Assembly: GCF_000721495.1 (NCBI RefSeq)
Contig: NZ_JOHY01000045.1
Span: 41,678 to 105,677, forward strand
Source: Streptomyces sp. NRRL F-5123
GTDB taxonomy: Bacteria > Actinomycetota > Actinomycetes > Streptomycetales > Streptomycetaceae
DNA length: 64,000 nt
Direction of reading: 5' to 3'
Part shown: one piece after another, positions 33,821 to 43,339 of the stretch
Layout of the letters: every line of letters starts with the position of its first letter
Position numbering within the stretch: position 1 is the first letter of the stretch
Notes under the pieces: model-generated
What the model saw: only the letters and a program-made list of their open reading frames with translations
Database searches by the model: none
What the model was told of the DNA's origin: nothing
Made by a program: the position numbers and the translations under genes

Positions 33821-35749
33821 ATGACGCCAGAACGTGCCAGGTCCACCCGACCCTCCCGCGCCGGAACCGCGCCCGCGGGGGTGAGCCGCCGGGCCGTGCT
33901 CGGCGGGGCCGCCGCGGTGACCGGCGCCGCCGCCGTCTCCGCGGCCGCCGCGACGCCCGCCGCGGCAGCCCCCGGGGCCGGGGGCTCCGCCGACTCCACC
34001 GCCGCCGCCCGGCTGCCGGCCGCTCTGCCGCCGGCCTCCTCCGTCAAGAAGCGCGCCCGGCTGGTCGACTACGAGGTGGTCGAGCTGGCGGCACTGATGC
34101 GGGCCCGGGCCGTCACGGCCGTAGAGGTCACCAAGGCGTACCTGGACCGTATCGACCGCTTCAACGGGCCGTTCGAGACCTACGGTGACAACGGCCTGTA
34201 CAACGCCTTCGTCCGCATCGACCGGGAGGGGGCGCTCGCCCAGGCGGCCGCCGCGGACGCGCGCTTCGCCAGGGCGCGGCACACCCATGAGGACCTGCCG
34301 CCGCTGCTGGGCATCCCCTTCGGCATCAAGGACTCCGTCGCCGTCGAGGGACTCGACGCCAAGGACGGCAGCCACGCCTTCGACGGCAACACCGCGCTGC
34401 GCGACGCGACGGTCGTGCACCGGCTCCGCGAGGCCGGCGCGGTGATACTCGGGCACACCGTCTGCTCGGCCTTCTCCGGCTCCATCACCGGCACCTTCGC
34501 CGGCAACGCCTGGAACAAGGACTACGTGCCCGGCGGTTCGAGCCAGGGCTCCGGCGTCGCCCCGGTCGCCCGGCTCGCCGCGGCCTGCATCGGCGAGGAG
34601 ACCGGCGGCTCGATCATGATGCCCTCGGCCGCGAACGGCGCCAGCGGCATCAAGCCGTCGCTCGGCACGAGTTCGGTCGCCGGACTGATGCCGCTGTCGC
34701 CCGGCTACGACGTGCTCGGTCCCATCGCCCGCTCGGTGCGCGACGCGTCGCTGATCCTCTCCGTCATCCTCGGCCCCGACCCGGCGAACGACCCGCTGAC
34801 GCTCGCCGCGCCCGAGCCCTTCCCCGCGATGCCGCTCACCGCCCGCAAGGGCCGCCGCCCGCTGGCCGGCGTCACCATCGGCATCCCGCAGTCCGACTGG
34901 ATGCGCACCGGCCGCGGCGTCCAGACCGGCACCGCGCCCCAGGACACCTACGACGCCGACCACCTGGCCGCGTTCGAGCGCCTGAAGCAGCAACTGGCCT
35001 CGCTGGGCGCCACGGTGAAGGACTTCCCCGGCCTGGACGTCACGGTCGCGGCCAACGACCCGTACTTCTCCAGCTCCGACGTGCTCGCGACGGTCGACGG
35101 CTCCCCGGTCTCGCCCTCCTCGGCGGTGCTCAGCCCCAACCGCTACGAGATCCGCTACTGGGACGCGGTCAAGGACTTCGCCGCCACCCGCCCCGCCGAC
35201 CAGGCCGCCGCGCTGCTCGCGCAGTACGGCCGCAAGGCGCCCGGCGAGAGCGCGGCCTCCTTCGAGTCGGCGACCCGCTTCGCGGGCCTGATCCCGGCGT
35301 CCGTGCGCGTCGAGGGCGAGCGGCGGCGGCGAACCCTGCAGGCCAACTACCAGGCCGCGCTGGACGAGGCGGGCGTGGACTTCATGCTCGTCCTGTCGCT
35401 CGGCGCGCAGATCGGGCTGCGCAGCGGCGGCGGCTTCCCGGTCTACCGGGCGTACTACCAGCTCCCCAACGCCCTCGCCTGGCCGATGGTCTCCTTCCCC
35501 GTCGGCTACGACAGCACCGTCGGCCTGCCGATCGCCGCGCAGTTCTGGGGCCCGCGCTTCAGCGAGCCGCAGATCGTGCAGGCCGCGATCGACTACCAGG
35601 ACCACTTCCCGCAGTACCACAACGCCGCCCCGCCCGACCCGGTCGCCGACGCGCCGAAGGTCGCGCCGCGCATGCTGCGCACGGCCGAGCCGGCAACCCC
35701 GCCCGAGCTGTCCAACGACCCGCTGGTCGCCGAGGAGGCCCTGCGATGA
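33821..35749 (+). CDS. Tat-exported amidase-signature hydrolase
   Basis: This encodes a 642-residue protein. The N-terminus carries the twin-arginine motif SRRAVLGG followed by an Ala-rich hydrophobic stretch, so it is exported folded. The amidase-signature Ser-Ser-Lys triad is readable: Lys in GIPFGIKDSV, cis-Ser in PGGSSQGSG, nucleophile Ser in EETGGSIMMPS. It should hydrolyse a C-N amide bond outside the membrane. ATG 33821 follows AGGAAAG; the frame is open further upstream but has no signal there. The stop overlaps a 56-residue ORF by ATGA. Proximity to the NRPS cluster could mean a role on its product, but an AT-rich gap separates them. Confidence 0.9.
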   Translation: MTPERARSTRPSRAGTAPAGVSRRAVLGGAAAVTGAAAVSAAAATPAAAAPGAGGSADSTAAARLPAALPPASSVKKRARLVDYEVVELAALMRARAVTAVEVTKAYLDRIDRFNGPFETYGDNGLYNAFVRIDREGALAQAAAADARFARARHTHEDLPPLLGIPFGIKDSVAVEGLDAKDGSHAFDGNTALRDATVVHRLREAGAVILGHTVCSAFSGSITGTFAGNAWNKDYVPGGSSQGSGVAPVARLAAACIGEETGGSIMMPSAANGASGIKPSLGTSSVAGLMPLSPGYDVLGPIARSVRDASLILSVILGPDPANDPLTLAAPEPFPAMPLTARKGRRPLAGVTIGIPQSDWMRTGRGVQTGTAPQDTYDADHLAAFERLKQQLASLGATVKDFPGLDVTVAANDPYFSSSDVLATVDGSPVSPSSAVLSPNRYEIRYWDAVKDFAATRPADQAAALLAQYGRKAPGESAASFESATRFAGLIPASVRVEGERRRRTLQANYQAALDEAGVDFMLVLSLGAQIGLRSGGGFPVYRAYYQLPNALAWPMVSFPVGYDSTVGLPIAAQFWGPRFSEPQIVQAAIDYQDHFPQYHNAAPPDPVADAPKVAPRMLRTAEPATPPELSNDPLVAEEALR

Positions 35750-35916
35750 GCTTCCTGACGGTCGGCTGGCAGCCGGTGATCAACGCCGGGCTGCTGCCGC
35801 AGCACCCGGGGGACGACACCGAGCCCGTCGCCACGGTCGGCTGGCTGCCCAAGCTCGGCACCGCCTTCTACCCCTACCCCGACGACGACCCCGAGGCGCC
35901 GCCGCCCCGCGGGTGA
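35746..35916 (+). CDS. 56-residue ORF coupled to the amidase, internal repeat
   Basis: ATG 35746 overlaps the amidase TGA. The peptide contains two copies of a TVGW-x-P unit (LTVGWQPVINAGLLP and ATVGWLPKLGTAFYP), followed by an acidic, Pro-rich tail (DDDPEAPPPRG). There is no signal peptide and no Cys. Codon third positions are G/C-rich as in real genes. The overlap implies translational coupling. I do not recognise a family; it could be a partner, regulator or substrate of the amidase. Confidence 0.5.
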   Translation: MSFLTVGWQPVINAGLLPQHPGDDTEPVATVGWLPKLGTAFYPYPDDDPEAPPPRG

Positions 35917-35964
35917 CCGCGCCCGCGGCGGCAGGTTCCACACGGCACAGGGGGTGATGCGGGC

Positions 35965-36140
35965 TCAGGGGGTGATGCGGACGACGAACGCGACGGCGAA
36001 CCGGGTCACACCGTCGGTGCTCTTCACGGCGAAGTTCCCGCTGGCCCCGTAGGAGCCGGCCACGAACGGGTCGCCGCCGTTCCGGCCGGCGCTGCCGCCG
36101 GTGCTCACCGTCCCCGCCGGGCACGGCAGGCTCGCCGTCG
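35965..36140 (-). pseudogene. C-terminal remnant of an unknown secreted-type protein
   Basis: A minus-strand frame ending at TGA 35965-35967 reads GGDPFVAGSYGASGNFAVKS, then TRFAVAFVVRITP. An in-frame stop and loss of a plausible start upstream (near 36146) suggest a decayed gene of about 58 residues. The rest of 35917-36321 shows nothing else coding. Confidence 0.35.
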
Positions 36141-36321
36141 CCTACCCGCCGGGCGGCACCGCCACGTCCTCGCCCCGGTAGCGCCCGACGGACGCGTCCG
36201 GTGACGCGCCCTGGGGCGGTACGGGCGGAATCGGGGGCGGCGGCGCGGGCGTTCCCCTCCCGGAGCAGGCCGGCCCGCGTCCGGCGGGACCCGGCCAGGA
36301 CACCGCCACCGAGGAGCGACC

Positions 36322-36792
36322 GTGAGCCCGCAGAACCCCGAGAAGCCCGCCGACGTGACGCCCGAGCTGCTGCGCACCCAGCGCACCGGCGTCCTCGTCA
36401 CCCTCAAGCGCGACGGCCGCCCGCAGCTGTCGAACGTGTCCTTCACCTACGACGACGCGACGCGGCTGGTGCGCATCTCGGCCACCGACGGCCGCGCCAA
36501 GACCCGCAACCTGCGCCGCGACCCGCGCGCGAGCTTCTACGTCACCGGGCCCGACCTGCAGGCGTACCTGGTCGTCGAGGGCGACGCCGAGATCACCCCG
36601 GTGGCGGCAGACCCGCACGACGCGACGGTCGACGAGCTGGTCGAGGTCTACCGGGCGATCGTCGGCGAGCACCCGGACTGGGACGAGTACCGCGCGGCGA
36701 TGGTCGCGGACGGGCGGCTGGTGATCAGCCTGCGCGCCGACCGCGGCTACGGGCTGGGGGCCGCCGGCCCGTTCAGCGGTCCGCTGGGCTGA
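36322..36792 (+). CDS. PPOX-class (flavin/F420) oxidoreductase
   Basis: This encodes a 156-residue split-barrel protein. The pattern TGVLVTLKRDGRPQLSNVSF followed by DGRAKTRNLRRDPRASFYV is typical of actinobacterial pyridoxamine-phosphate-oxidase-like proteins, many of which bind F420 or FMN. GTG 36322 has GAGGAG upstream. The substrate is unknown. Confidence 0.88.
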   Translation: MSPQNPEKPADVTPELLRTQRTGVLVTLKRDGRPQLSNVSFTYDDATRLVRISATDGRAKTRNLRRDPRASFYVTGPDLQAYLVVEGDAEITPVAADPHDATVDELVEVYRAIVGEHPDWDEYRAAMVADGRLVISLRADRGYGLGAAGPFSGPLG

Positions 36793-36834
36793 CCGCCGAA
36801 CGGGCGCGGACGCGCGGAGTGGCGCCGCCCCCGG

Positions 36835-37692
36835 TCAGTTCTTGAGCGCTTCGGCCACCGCGTCGGCGAGGGTGCCGGTGGGGCGGCCGATGAGGCGGGC
36901 CAGATCGCCGCTCCCGCCTTCGAGCAGGCCGGTGCGGATCGCGTTGACGTCGACGTCGACGAGGACCTCGGCGACGGGGACGGGAAGGCCGGCGCCGACC
37001 AGGACGTCCAGCAGCCGCGGGGCGTCCAGGTCGTGGTGGTCGACCTGCGTGCCGCTCTGCCGGGTCAGCTCGGCGGCGTACTCGGCCAGCGTGAAGGTGT
37101 CGTCGCCGCTCAGCTCGTAGGCGGTGTTGTCGTGCCCGCCGGTGGTCAGGACCGCGGCGGCCGCCTCCGCGTAGTCGGCGCGCGGGGCGGCGCCTATGCG
37201 GCCGGCCCCGGCGGCGCCGGCGACCCCGTGGGCGAGCTGCACGGGGATCTGCGCGGTGTAGTTCTCGGTGTACCAGCCGTTGCGCAGGAAGGTGTGGACC
37301 AGGCCGGAGTCCACGATCAGCTGCTCGGTCGCCTTGTGCTCGTCGGCGAGCACGAAGTCGGCGGCGGGGCCGCCGAGGATGCCGGTGTAGACCAGCCGGG
37401 CCACGCCCGCGGCCTTGGCGGCCCCGACGACTGCGGTGTGCTGGGGCACCCGCCTGCCCACCGTGTCGCCGGAGATCAGCAGCACGGTGTCCCCGGCGCG
37501 GAAGGCGCCGGCCAGGGTCTCGGGGCGGTCGTAGTCGGCCGTCCGGACCTCGACGCCCTGCTCGGCGAGACCGGACGCCTTCTGCGGGTCGCGCACGGCG
37601 GCGACGACCTCGCTCGCCGGGACGCGCCGCAGCAGCGCGGCGGTCACGAGACGGCCCAGCTGCCCGGTGGCTCCGGTGACGACAATGCTCAT
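36835..37692 (-). CDS. NmrA-like NAD(P)H-dependent quinone/aldehyde oxidoreductase
   Basis: This encodes a 285-residue Rossmann protein (VVTGATGQLGRLV at the N-terminus) related to NmrA and quinone oxidoreductase 2. There is no YxxxK pair in the usual place (GWYTENYT instead). ATG 37692 is preceded by TTGGAGA; an ATG 12 bp earlier is less well placed. It is divergent from an HxlR regulator that probably controls it in response to electrophiles or quinones. Confidence 0.88.
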   Translation of the reverse strand: MSIVVTGATGQLGRLVTAALLRRVPASEVVAAVRDPQKASGLAEQGVEVRTADYDRPETLAGAFRAGDTVLLISGDTVGRRVPQHTAVVGAAKAAGVARLVYTGILGGPAADFVLADEHKATEQLIVDSGLVHTFLRNGWYTENYTAQIPVQLAHGVAGAAGAGRIGAAPRADYAEAAAAVLTTGGHDNTAYELSGDDTFTLAEYAAELTRQSGTQVDHHDLDAPRLLDVLVGAGLPVPVAEVLVDVDVNAIRTGLLEGGSGDLARLIGRPTGTLADAVAEALKN

Positions 37693-37759
37693 GAAAGTCT
37701 CCAAAATCCCTTTTGATCTCCTGCCTCACTCACTTTATGGGGGGTTCAGGCCTGAGTGG

Positions 37760-37771
37760 AAGTACGCACTT
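37760..37771. promoter_or_regulatory. Probable HxlR operator
   Basis: AAGT-ACGC-ACTT is an inverted repeat 17 bp before the HxlR start, in the divergent promoter region. A related palindrome occurs before the HxlR gene at 48302. Confidence 0.45.
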
Positions 37772-37788
37772 TTGGGTAAGCTCGGTCC

Positions 37789-38190
37789 ATGACCGACACC
37801 CCGGCCGCCCGCGGGGCGGCGACGCTGCCCTTCGACGCGCTGTCCGCCGACTGCCCGTCCCGGTCCGTGGTGGACCGGCTGACCAGCCGCTGGGGCGTGC
37901 TCGTCCTGGCCGCCCTGCGGCGCGGGCGGGTGATGCGGTTCAGCGAGCTGCGCCGCACGGTCGAGGGCGTGAGCGAGAAGATGCTGGCCCAGACCCTGCA
38001 AGGCCTGGAGCGCGAAGGCCTGGTGCACCGCGAGGCCCGCCCCGTGGTGCCGCCGCACGTGGAGTACACCCTCACGCCCTCGGGGGAGGAGGCGGCCGTG
38101 CTGGTCATCGGCCTGGTCTCCTGGGCGGAGGCCAACACCGAGGCAATCGTGCGCGCCCGCGCGTCGTACGACGGCCGCCGCACCGCCTGA
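37789..38190 (+). CDS. HxlR-family redox/electrophile-sensing regulator
   Basis: This encodes a 133-residue winged-helix protein with the HxlR hallmark CPSRSVVDRLTSRWGVLVL, whose Cys22 is at the conserved sensing position. The DNA-binding region is FSELRRTVEGVSEKMLAQTL. It is divergent from the NmrA-like oxidoreductase, as usual for this pairing, and probably represses it until the Cys is modified. Confidence 0.92.
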   Translation: MTDTPAARGAATLPFDALSADCPSRSVVDRLTSRWGVLVLAALRRGRVMRFSELRRTVEGVSEKMLAQTLQGLEREGLVHREARPVVPPHVEYTLTPSGEEAAVLVIGLVSWAEANTEAIVRARASYDGRRTA

Positions 38191-38277
38191 GCGCGGCCGC
38201 GTCACCGGCGTCGGCGGCCTGCCCGTGCGCCGAAAACCCGTACGGGCGGCGGACCGTGCCGCAGCACAATGACGGGC

Positions 38278-41200
38278 ATGTCCGTCCAGCCGCACGATCC
38301 GCGCACCACCGCAGGCCGCGATCCGCGTGCCGCCGTCGACGAGCTGCTCGCCCGGCTCGACCCGCTCGCCCACCCCGCCCGGAGCCGGGCGCTCGCCGCA
38401 TGGGCGCGTGAGCGCGCGGGGAGCGGGGGGCTGGGCACGCTGCTGGCCGAGCTGGAGACGCGCGGGACGTACGGGCGGCGGCTCGCCGCCGTCGCCGCGT
38501 GCGCGGGCCAGGACGCCGGCCACCTCGCGGACCGGCTGGCCGACCCCGACCCGGCCGTGCGCGGGCACGCCCTGCGGGCCTCGCGTCACCTGCCGATCAG
38601 CGACGACGCACTGGAGCGGGCGATGGAGGACGCTCCCGGGGTGGTACGCGCGGCGGTCGAGGCCGCGGTCGTCGCGGGCGGGCGGACCGCGCTCGCCGAG
38701 CGGCTGATCGGGCCCGTCCGCGAGCGGTGGGGGGAAGCGGAGGCGGTACGGCTGCTGCCGGGCTGCGGGACGGAGACGGTACGGGCGCTGCTGCCCGGAC
38801 TCTTCCCGGCGGTGACGCACTGGCGCGTGCTGGCCCGCCGCCACCCGGACGCGGTGCTCGACGAGGCGGCCCGGCAGCTCGCCGGACTGCCCGAAGCGGC
38901 GCGCGCCGACTGGTGGCTGCGCAACGGGGACATCTTCCCCGCGGCGGCCGAGGCCCTTCCCACGCGCGTCCTGGACGTGCTGGAGGAGCACTGCCCGCCG
39001 CATCTGCCGTTCGCCGTGCGCGCGTGCCTGGCGCCGCTGCTGCGGGCGGCCCCGGGGCGGACGATCGGCCTGCTCACCGCCCCGGAGCGGGCCGCCCGGC
39101 CGGCACCGGGCCTGGTGTCCCGCACCGCGCTGGGCCGGATCGCCCGGCGCGGGGTGCCGGAGCTGACCGACCTCGGCCGGGAGTGGAGCCGCAACCCGGA
39201 GGCCTACGCGCTGCTGCTGCGCGCGCTGCCGCCGCCGGAGCGCGAGGCCTTCCACGACACCGTGACCGCGGGCCGGGACCTGAGCCGTACCGCCCTCGCC
39301 GACTGCGTGCTGGAGGCGCTGCCCCGCCGCCGCGCGCAGGCCGAGGCGCGGCGGATGGCGGAGCAGGCAGCGGAACGGGGGGAGAGCTGGCTCACCGTGC
39401 TCGCCGCCGTGGCCCACCTGCCGGTGGGCGAGGCGCGGGAGCGGCTGCTCGCCGCGACCCGCCGGCCCGCGGCGGAGAGCCGCGCGGCGGCGTATCCGCT
39501 GCTGGTCCGCAACGCGGCCCGCTCCGGCGACCCGGCGGCCGTCGCCGTCCTGCTCGGCGACCTCCAGCGGCTGCGCAACGAGCAGGAACCCGTACGCGGC
39601 CCCGCCCTCCTCGCCCTCGCCGAGGTGCCGCCGCGGCTCTTCTCCGGCGCGGACAAGCCCCGCCTCGACACGATCACCGCCGACGCCGTCGAGGCCCGCG
39701 ACAGCTCCGGGCGGACATGGCACGCCCTTTCCGCACTGGCCGTCAGGATGCTGCGCGAGCACGCGGTGAGCGGCGAACGCGACCTGCTGGCCTGGGCGCT
39801 GGAGACCGTGACCCGGCTGTCCGGGCACACCGGCGGCCACGCACTGGGACACCTCGACGCCGGGCTGCGCAAGGGGCAGGAATTCCAGGTCTTCGAGGCG
39901 CTGCGCCCCTGGCTGGAGGCGGGCGCGGACAAGGCCGACCACTCGCTCACCTTCGCCCTGGCACGCGCGCTCGGCCGGCGCGCCCACCGCATGCCGGAAC
40001 TCCAGGAACTCCTGTGGGAGGCGGTCCGGTCCGGCAACGACACCACCGTGCGCCACGCGGTCGACCTGCTCCTCGACGACCCGGCACGACGGGACGGGCG
40101 CACGGAGCGGATCCTCGAACTGGAGCCCTCGGCAGCCGTGCTCCCGCCCGTGCTGCAGGTCCTGACGCGCCGCAGGACGGACCTGCTGGACGCCGTCCTC
40201 ACCGACACCCCGCCGTACGGGCGCTTCCTCACCCCGGGCACCCCGTGGCTGCCGCCCGTCGACGGCATCCACACCTGGCTGCCCCGCCAGCAGGCCGCCG
40301 CCGCGCGGCTGCTGGCCCGGGCCGCCGCGGACGCCGGGCTCCCCCAGTCGATCCGGGCCGCGCACATACGGGCGCTGGCCGCCGTCCCCGAGCACGGCTT
40401 CAAGGCCGTGCGCCGCTGGACCGGCTCCCCGGCCACCGTGCTCGCCGAGGCGGCCCTCGCCGCGCTGGCGTGGACCGACCGCCCCGCCGACGCGCTGCCG
40501 CTGCTGCTGGAGCACGCCGGCGACGACCGGGCGCGGGTCGCCGTCCACGCCGCGCACCGCGTGTGCGAGCGCATCGCCCCGTCCGCGCTGGAGGCGGTGC
40601 TGCGCGCCGCGCTGCTGCCCGGCGCCGGCGGTGCCCCCGCGGCGGCCAAGGTCACCAGCCGGAAGGAGTTCGTACGGCTCGCCGCCGCCGGGCTGCCCGT
40701 CAGCACCGCGGCCGGCATCGTCGCCGGCACCTTCGACCTCCCGGACCAGCACCCCGACGTACGGGCGGCGTGCGTGGCCGTCGCCGCCGGGCTGCTGCCC
40801 GCGCCTGCCGCGTGGGGGCTGCTCGAAGCCGCCGCCGACGGCCCGCCCGTCACCCGGACGGCCCTGCTGCGGGTACGCCCCTACGAGCTCCGCGCCCTGG
40901 AGCGGCCGCGCTTCGCACGGCTGGTGGGCCGCGTCACCCACACCCCCGACCGGGAGACCGCCGACCTCGCGGCGGGCCTGCTCGCCGTGTGGGCACCGTG
41001 GTACCCCGAGGCCGGACCGCTGCTGGCCGCCCGGACCACCGACCTCGGCAACCGCACCGCCTGGCACGCGGCGGCGGACGGCCTCGTGGCCCTCGCCGCC
41101 GCACCGGACGGGGACGGCCCGCTGCTGGACGCCCTGGCCCGGCTCGCCGCCGTCCCCGCGGACCACCTCGACGCCGAGGCCGAACGCGACCTGCCCGCCC

Positions 41201-41697
41201 GCCGGCGACTCGCCCACCTCGTGACCCGGCTCGCGTCCGCGGCAGCCCCGCGCCCGGCCGCGGCCCACCGGGCGGCGGCCGGGCGCGCCGCCGAACTCCT
41301 GTGCGCCGCCCCCGGCTTCCTGCCCCAGGGGGCACAACTCGCCGCCACGGCCCTGGACCTCGACGCGACCGCCCCGCAACTGCTCGGCGGGCTGGACGAC
41401 CTGGCCGGCCTGCACGCGGACCGTCCGCTGCTCGCCGACCGCACCGCGAGCACCCTCCGCAGCCGCCTCACCGCCGCCCACCACCCCGGTGACCCGCTCG
41501 TGCTCCTGGCGGCCGCCGAGCGTCTCACCCTGGCCGGCACCCACGCCGCGGGGCTGCTGGCCCTCGCGGTCACCCAGGCACTGGGCTCGCGTACCTCCTG
41601 GCCGCAGGAGTGGCGGGCCAGGCTGCGCGCCCTGCGCCGCCACGCCTGCCCGGACGTCCGGGACGCGGCCCTGGCGGTGACCACAGCGGCGGAGTGA
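38278..41697 (+). CDS. Large Ala/Leu/Arg-rich helical-repeat (HEAT-like) protein
   Basis: This encodes a 1,139-residue cytoplasmic protein without signal peptide or membrane segments. It is built of many amphipathic helix pairs (for example DRLADPDPAVRGHALRASRH and VEAAVVAGGRTALAERL), which suggests HEAT or ARM-type solenoid repeats throughout. No catalytic motif is seen. ATG 38278 lacks a ribosome site but follows CACAAT by 7 nt, so translation may be leaderless. Such scaffolds bind proteins or nucleic acid; the function is not known. Confidence 0.8.
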   Translation: MSVQPHDPRTTAGRDPRAAVDELLARLDPLAHPARSRALAAWARERAGSGGLGTLLAELETRGTYGRRLAAVAACAGQDAGHLADRLADPDPAVRGHALRASRHLPISDDALERAMEDAPGVVRAAVEAAVVAGGRTALAERLIGPVRERWGEAEAVRLLPGCGTETVRALLPGLFPAVTHWRVLARRHPDAVLDEAARQLAGLPEAARADWWLRNGDIFPAAAEALPTRVLDVLEEHCPPHLPFAVRACLAPLLRAAPGRTIGLLTAPERAARPAPGLVSRTALGRIARRGVPELTDLGREWSRNPEAYALLLRALPPPEREAFHDTVTAGRDLSRTALADCVLEALPRRRAQAEARRMAEQAAERGESWLTVLAAVAHLPVGEARERLLAATRRPAAESRAAAYPLLVRNAARSGDPAAVAVLLGDLQRLRNEQEPVRGPALLALAEVPPRLFSGADKPRLDTITADAVEARDSSGRTWHALSALAVRMLREHAVSGERDLLAWALETVTRLSGHTGGHALGHLDAGLRKGQEFQVFEALRPWLEAGADKADHSLTFALARALGRRAHRMPELQELLWEAVRSGNDTTVRHAVDLLLDDPARRDGRTERILELEPSAAVLPPVLQVLTRRRTDLLDAVLTDTPPYGRFLTPGTPWLPPVDGIHTWLPRQQAAAARLLARAAADAGLPQSIRAAHIRALAAVPEHGFKAVRRWTGSPATVLAEAALAALAWTDRPADALPLLLEHAGDDRARVAVHAAHRVCERIAPSALEAVLRAALLPGAGGAPAAAKVTSRKEFVRLAAAGLPVSTAAGIVAGTFDLPDQHPDVRAACVAVAAGLLPAPAAWGLLEAAADGPPVTRTALLRVRPYELRALERPRFARLVGRVTHTPDRETADLAAGLLAVWAPWYPEAGPLLAARTTDLGNRTAWHAAADGLVALAAAPDGDGPLLDALARLAAVPADHLDAEAERDLPARRRLAHLVTRLASAAAPRPAAAHRAAAGRAAELLCAAPGFLPQGAQLAATALDLDATAPQLLGGLDDLAGLHADRPLLADRTASTLRSRLTAAHHPGDPLVLLAAAERLTLAGTHAAGLLALAVTQALGSRTSWPQEWRARLRALRRHACPDVRDAALAVTTAAE

Positions 41698-41784
41698 CCC
41701 GCGCCACCCGCCGGACCGGGCGCGGAGGCGTTGACACCCGCAGGCTCCGATGGGTGGACTGGGGATGATCACCTGGAGGAACAC

Positions 41785-43269
41785 ATGAGCACCCACGCCG
41801 GCCGCCCGCTGCCGACCAGCACTCCGGCCGCCGAGGGCGTGGACGCGCGCGGCGTCCACGCCTTCCTCGACGCGCTGGAGGCCGCGCCTGGCATCGACCC
41901 CCACGGCGTCATGCTGCTGCGGAACGGGCGCCTGGTCGCCGAGGGCTGGTGGGCGCCGCGCACCCCGGACCGGCCGCAGCTGCTCTACTCCCTGAGCAAG
42001 AGCTTCACCTCGGCCGCCGCGGGCCTGGCCGCCGCCGACGGCCTGCTCGACCTGGACGCGCCGGTGGTCTCCTACTTCCCCCGGTTCGAGGCGGAGATCA
42101 CCGATCCGCGCAGCCGGTCGATGCTGGTGCGGCACATCGCGTCCATGGCCAGCGGGCACGAGTCCGACACGTGGGAGCGCGTTCTCGTCGCCGACCGGGC
42201 CGAGCCCGTGCGCGGCTTCCTGTCCCTCCCGCCGGACCGCGAACCCGGCACGGTCTTCGCGTACAACCAGTCCTGCACGTACACCCTGGGCGCCATCGTG
42301 CAGCACGTGACGGGGCAGTCCCTGACCGGCTATCTGCGCGAGCGGCTGTTCGATCCGCTCGGCATCGCCGAGACCGTCTGGGAGCAGTTCCCGGCCGGGC
42401 GCGACCTGGGCTTCAGCGGGATGTACGCCACGACGGACGCGGTCGCCCGCCTCGGGCAGCTCCTCCTCCAGGGCGGGGTCTGGGAGGGCAGGCAGCTGCT
42501 CCCCGCCGGGTGGGTGGCCGAGGCGACCCGCGCGCACGTGCCGAACGGCGACGGGACGGCCGAGGGCGCGGCGAACTCCGACTGGCAGCAGGGCTACGGA
42601 CTCCAGTTCTGGATGTCCCGGCACGGCTTCCGCGGTGACGGGGCGTACGGCCAGTACTGCGTGGTGCTGCCCGAGCACGACGCCGTGCTCGCCCTGACCT
42701 CGCAGACCCTGGACCTGCAAGAGGTGCTGGACGCGGCGTGGCGGCACCTGCTGCCCGCGTTCGGTGACGCCACGCTGACGGACCGCGAGAAGGACGACGA
42801 GTCGCTGCGGCTGCGCCTGTCGCGGCTCGCGCTGCCGGGGGTCGCGGGCGAGGCCGCGCCCCCGGCCGGTGCGGGGGAGTGGGCGGGCGCGCGGTTCGCA
42901 CCGGCGGGCGGCACCTGCGACGAGCAGCCGACGCTGACTCAGGTGAGCCTGCGGCGGGACGACGCGACCGGCTGGTCGCTCGCCCTGACCGAGGGCGAGC
43001 GGACCTTCGCCCTCGGCTTCGCCCCCGGCGGCTGGACCACGACCGAAGGCGGCCCCGGGATGCCGCCGTGCGCGGTCAGCGCCGGGTGGACGGACCGGGA
43101 CACGTTCACCGCGACCGTGTGCTTCCTGGAGACCCCGCACAGCCTGGACCTGCGATGCGAGCTGTCCGACCTGCCCGAGCCGTTCACGGGCACCTTCACC
43201 GCGGCCTGGCGTACCCGGCCGCTGCACCCCCGGCCGCTGCTGCACCGCATGCACGGGCCACGCCACTGA
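41785..43269 (+). CDS. Class C beta-lactamase-like serine hydrolase
   Basis: This encodes a 494-residue protein. The SxxK motif is SLSK (in LLYSLSKSFTSAA), and the second motif region reads FAYNQSCTYTLGAI, as in esterase-type members rather than true lactamases. The C-terminal 120 residues form a separate beta-rich domain. There is no signal peptide, so it is cytosolic. ATG 41785 has GGAGGAA upstream, and TTGACA at 41731 may be part of its promoter. It is probably an esterase or peptidase. Confidence 0.88.
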   Translation: MSTHAGRPLPTSTPAAEGVDARGVHAFLDALEAAPGIDPHGVMLLRNGRLVAEGWWAPRTPDRPQLLYSLSKSFTSAAAGLAAADGLLDLDAPVVSYFPRFEAEITDPRSRSMLVRHIASMASGHESDTWERVLVADRAEPVRGFLSLPPDREPGTVFAYNQSCTYTLGAIVQHVTGQSLTGYLRERLFDPLGIAETVWEQFPAGRDLGFSGMYATTDAVARLGQLLLQGGVWEGRQLLPAGWVAEATRAHVPNGDGTAEGAANSDWQQGYGLQFWMSRHGFRGDGAYGQYCVVLPEHDAVLALTSQTLDLQEVLDAAWRHLLPAFGDATLTDREKDDESLRLRLSRLALPGVAGEAAPPAGAGEWAGARFAPAGGTCDEQPTLTQVSLRRDDATGWSLALTEGERTFALGFAPGGWTTTEGGPGMPPCAVSAGWTDRDTFTATVCFLETPHSLDLRCELSDLPEPFTGTFTAAWRTRPLHPRPLLHRMHGPRH

Positions 43270-43281
43270 GACACGCCGCTG

Positions 43282-43318
43282 GGCCACGCCCGGCGGCGCG
43301 CTGCCGCCGGGCGTGGCC
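43282..43318. terminator. Hairpin terminator between convergent genes
   Basis: A perfect 16-bp stem (43282-43297 and 43303-43318) with a 5-nt loop begins 12 bp after the hydrolase stop and 21 bp before the end of the convergent VOC gene. It can serve both strands. Confidence 0.75.
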
Positions 43319-43339
43319 GCGCCGATCGCGGCTCCGCCC

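Noticed and set aside
37735..43287. 1,850-codon open frame on the minus strand
   Set aside because: It lies antisense to five well-supported genes, and its translation is Gly/Arg/Val-rich low-complexity sequence caused by high GC.
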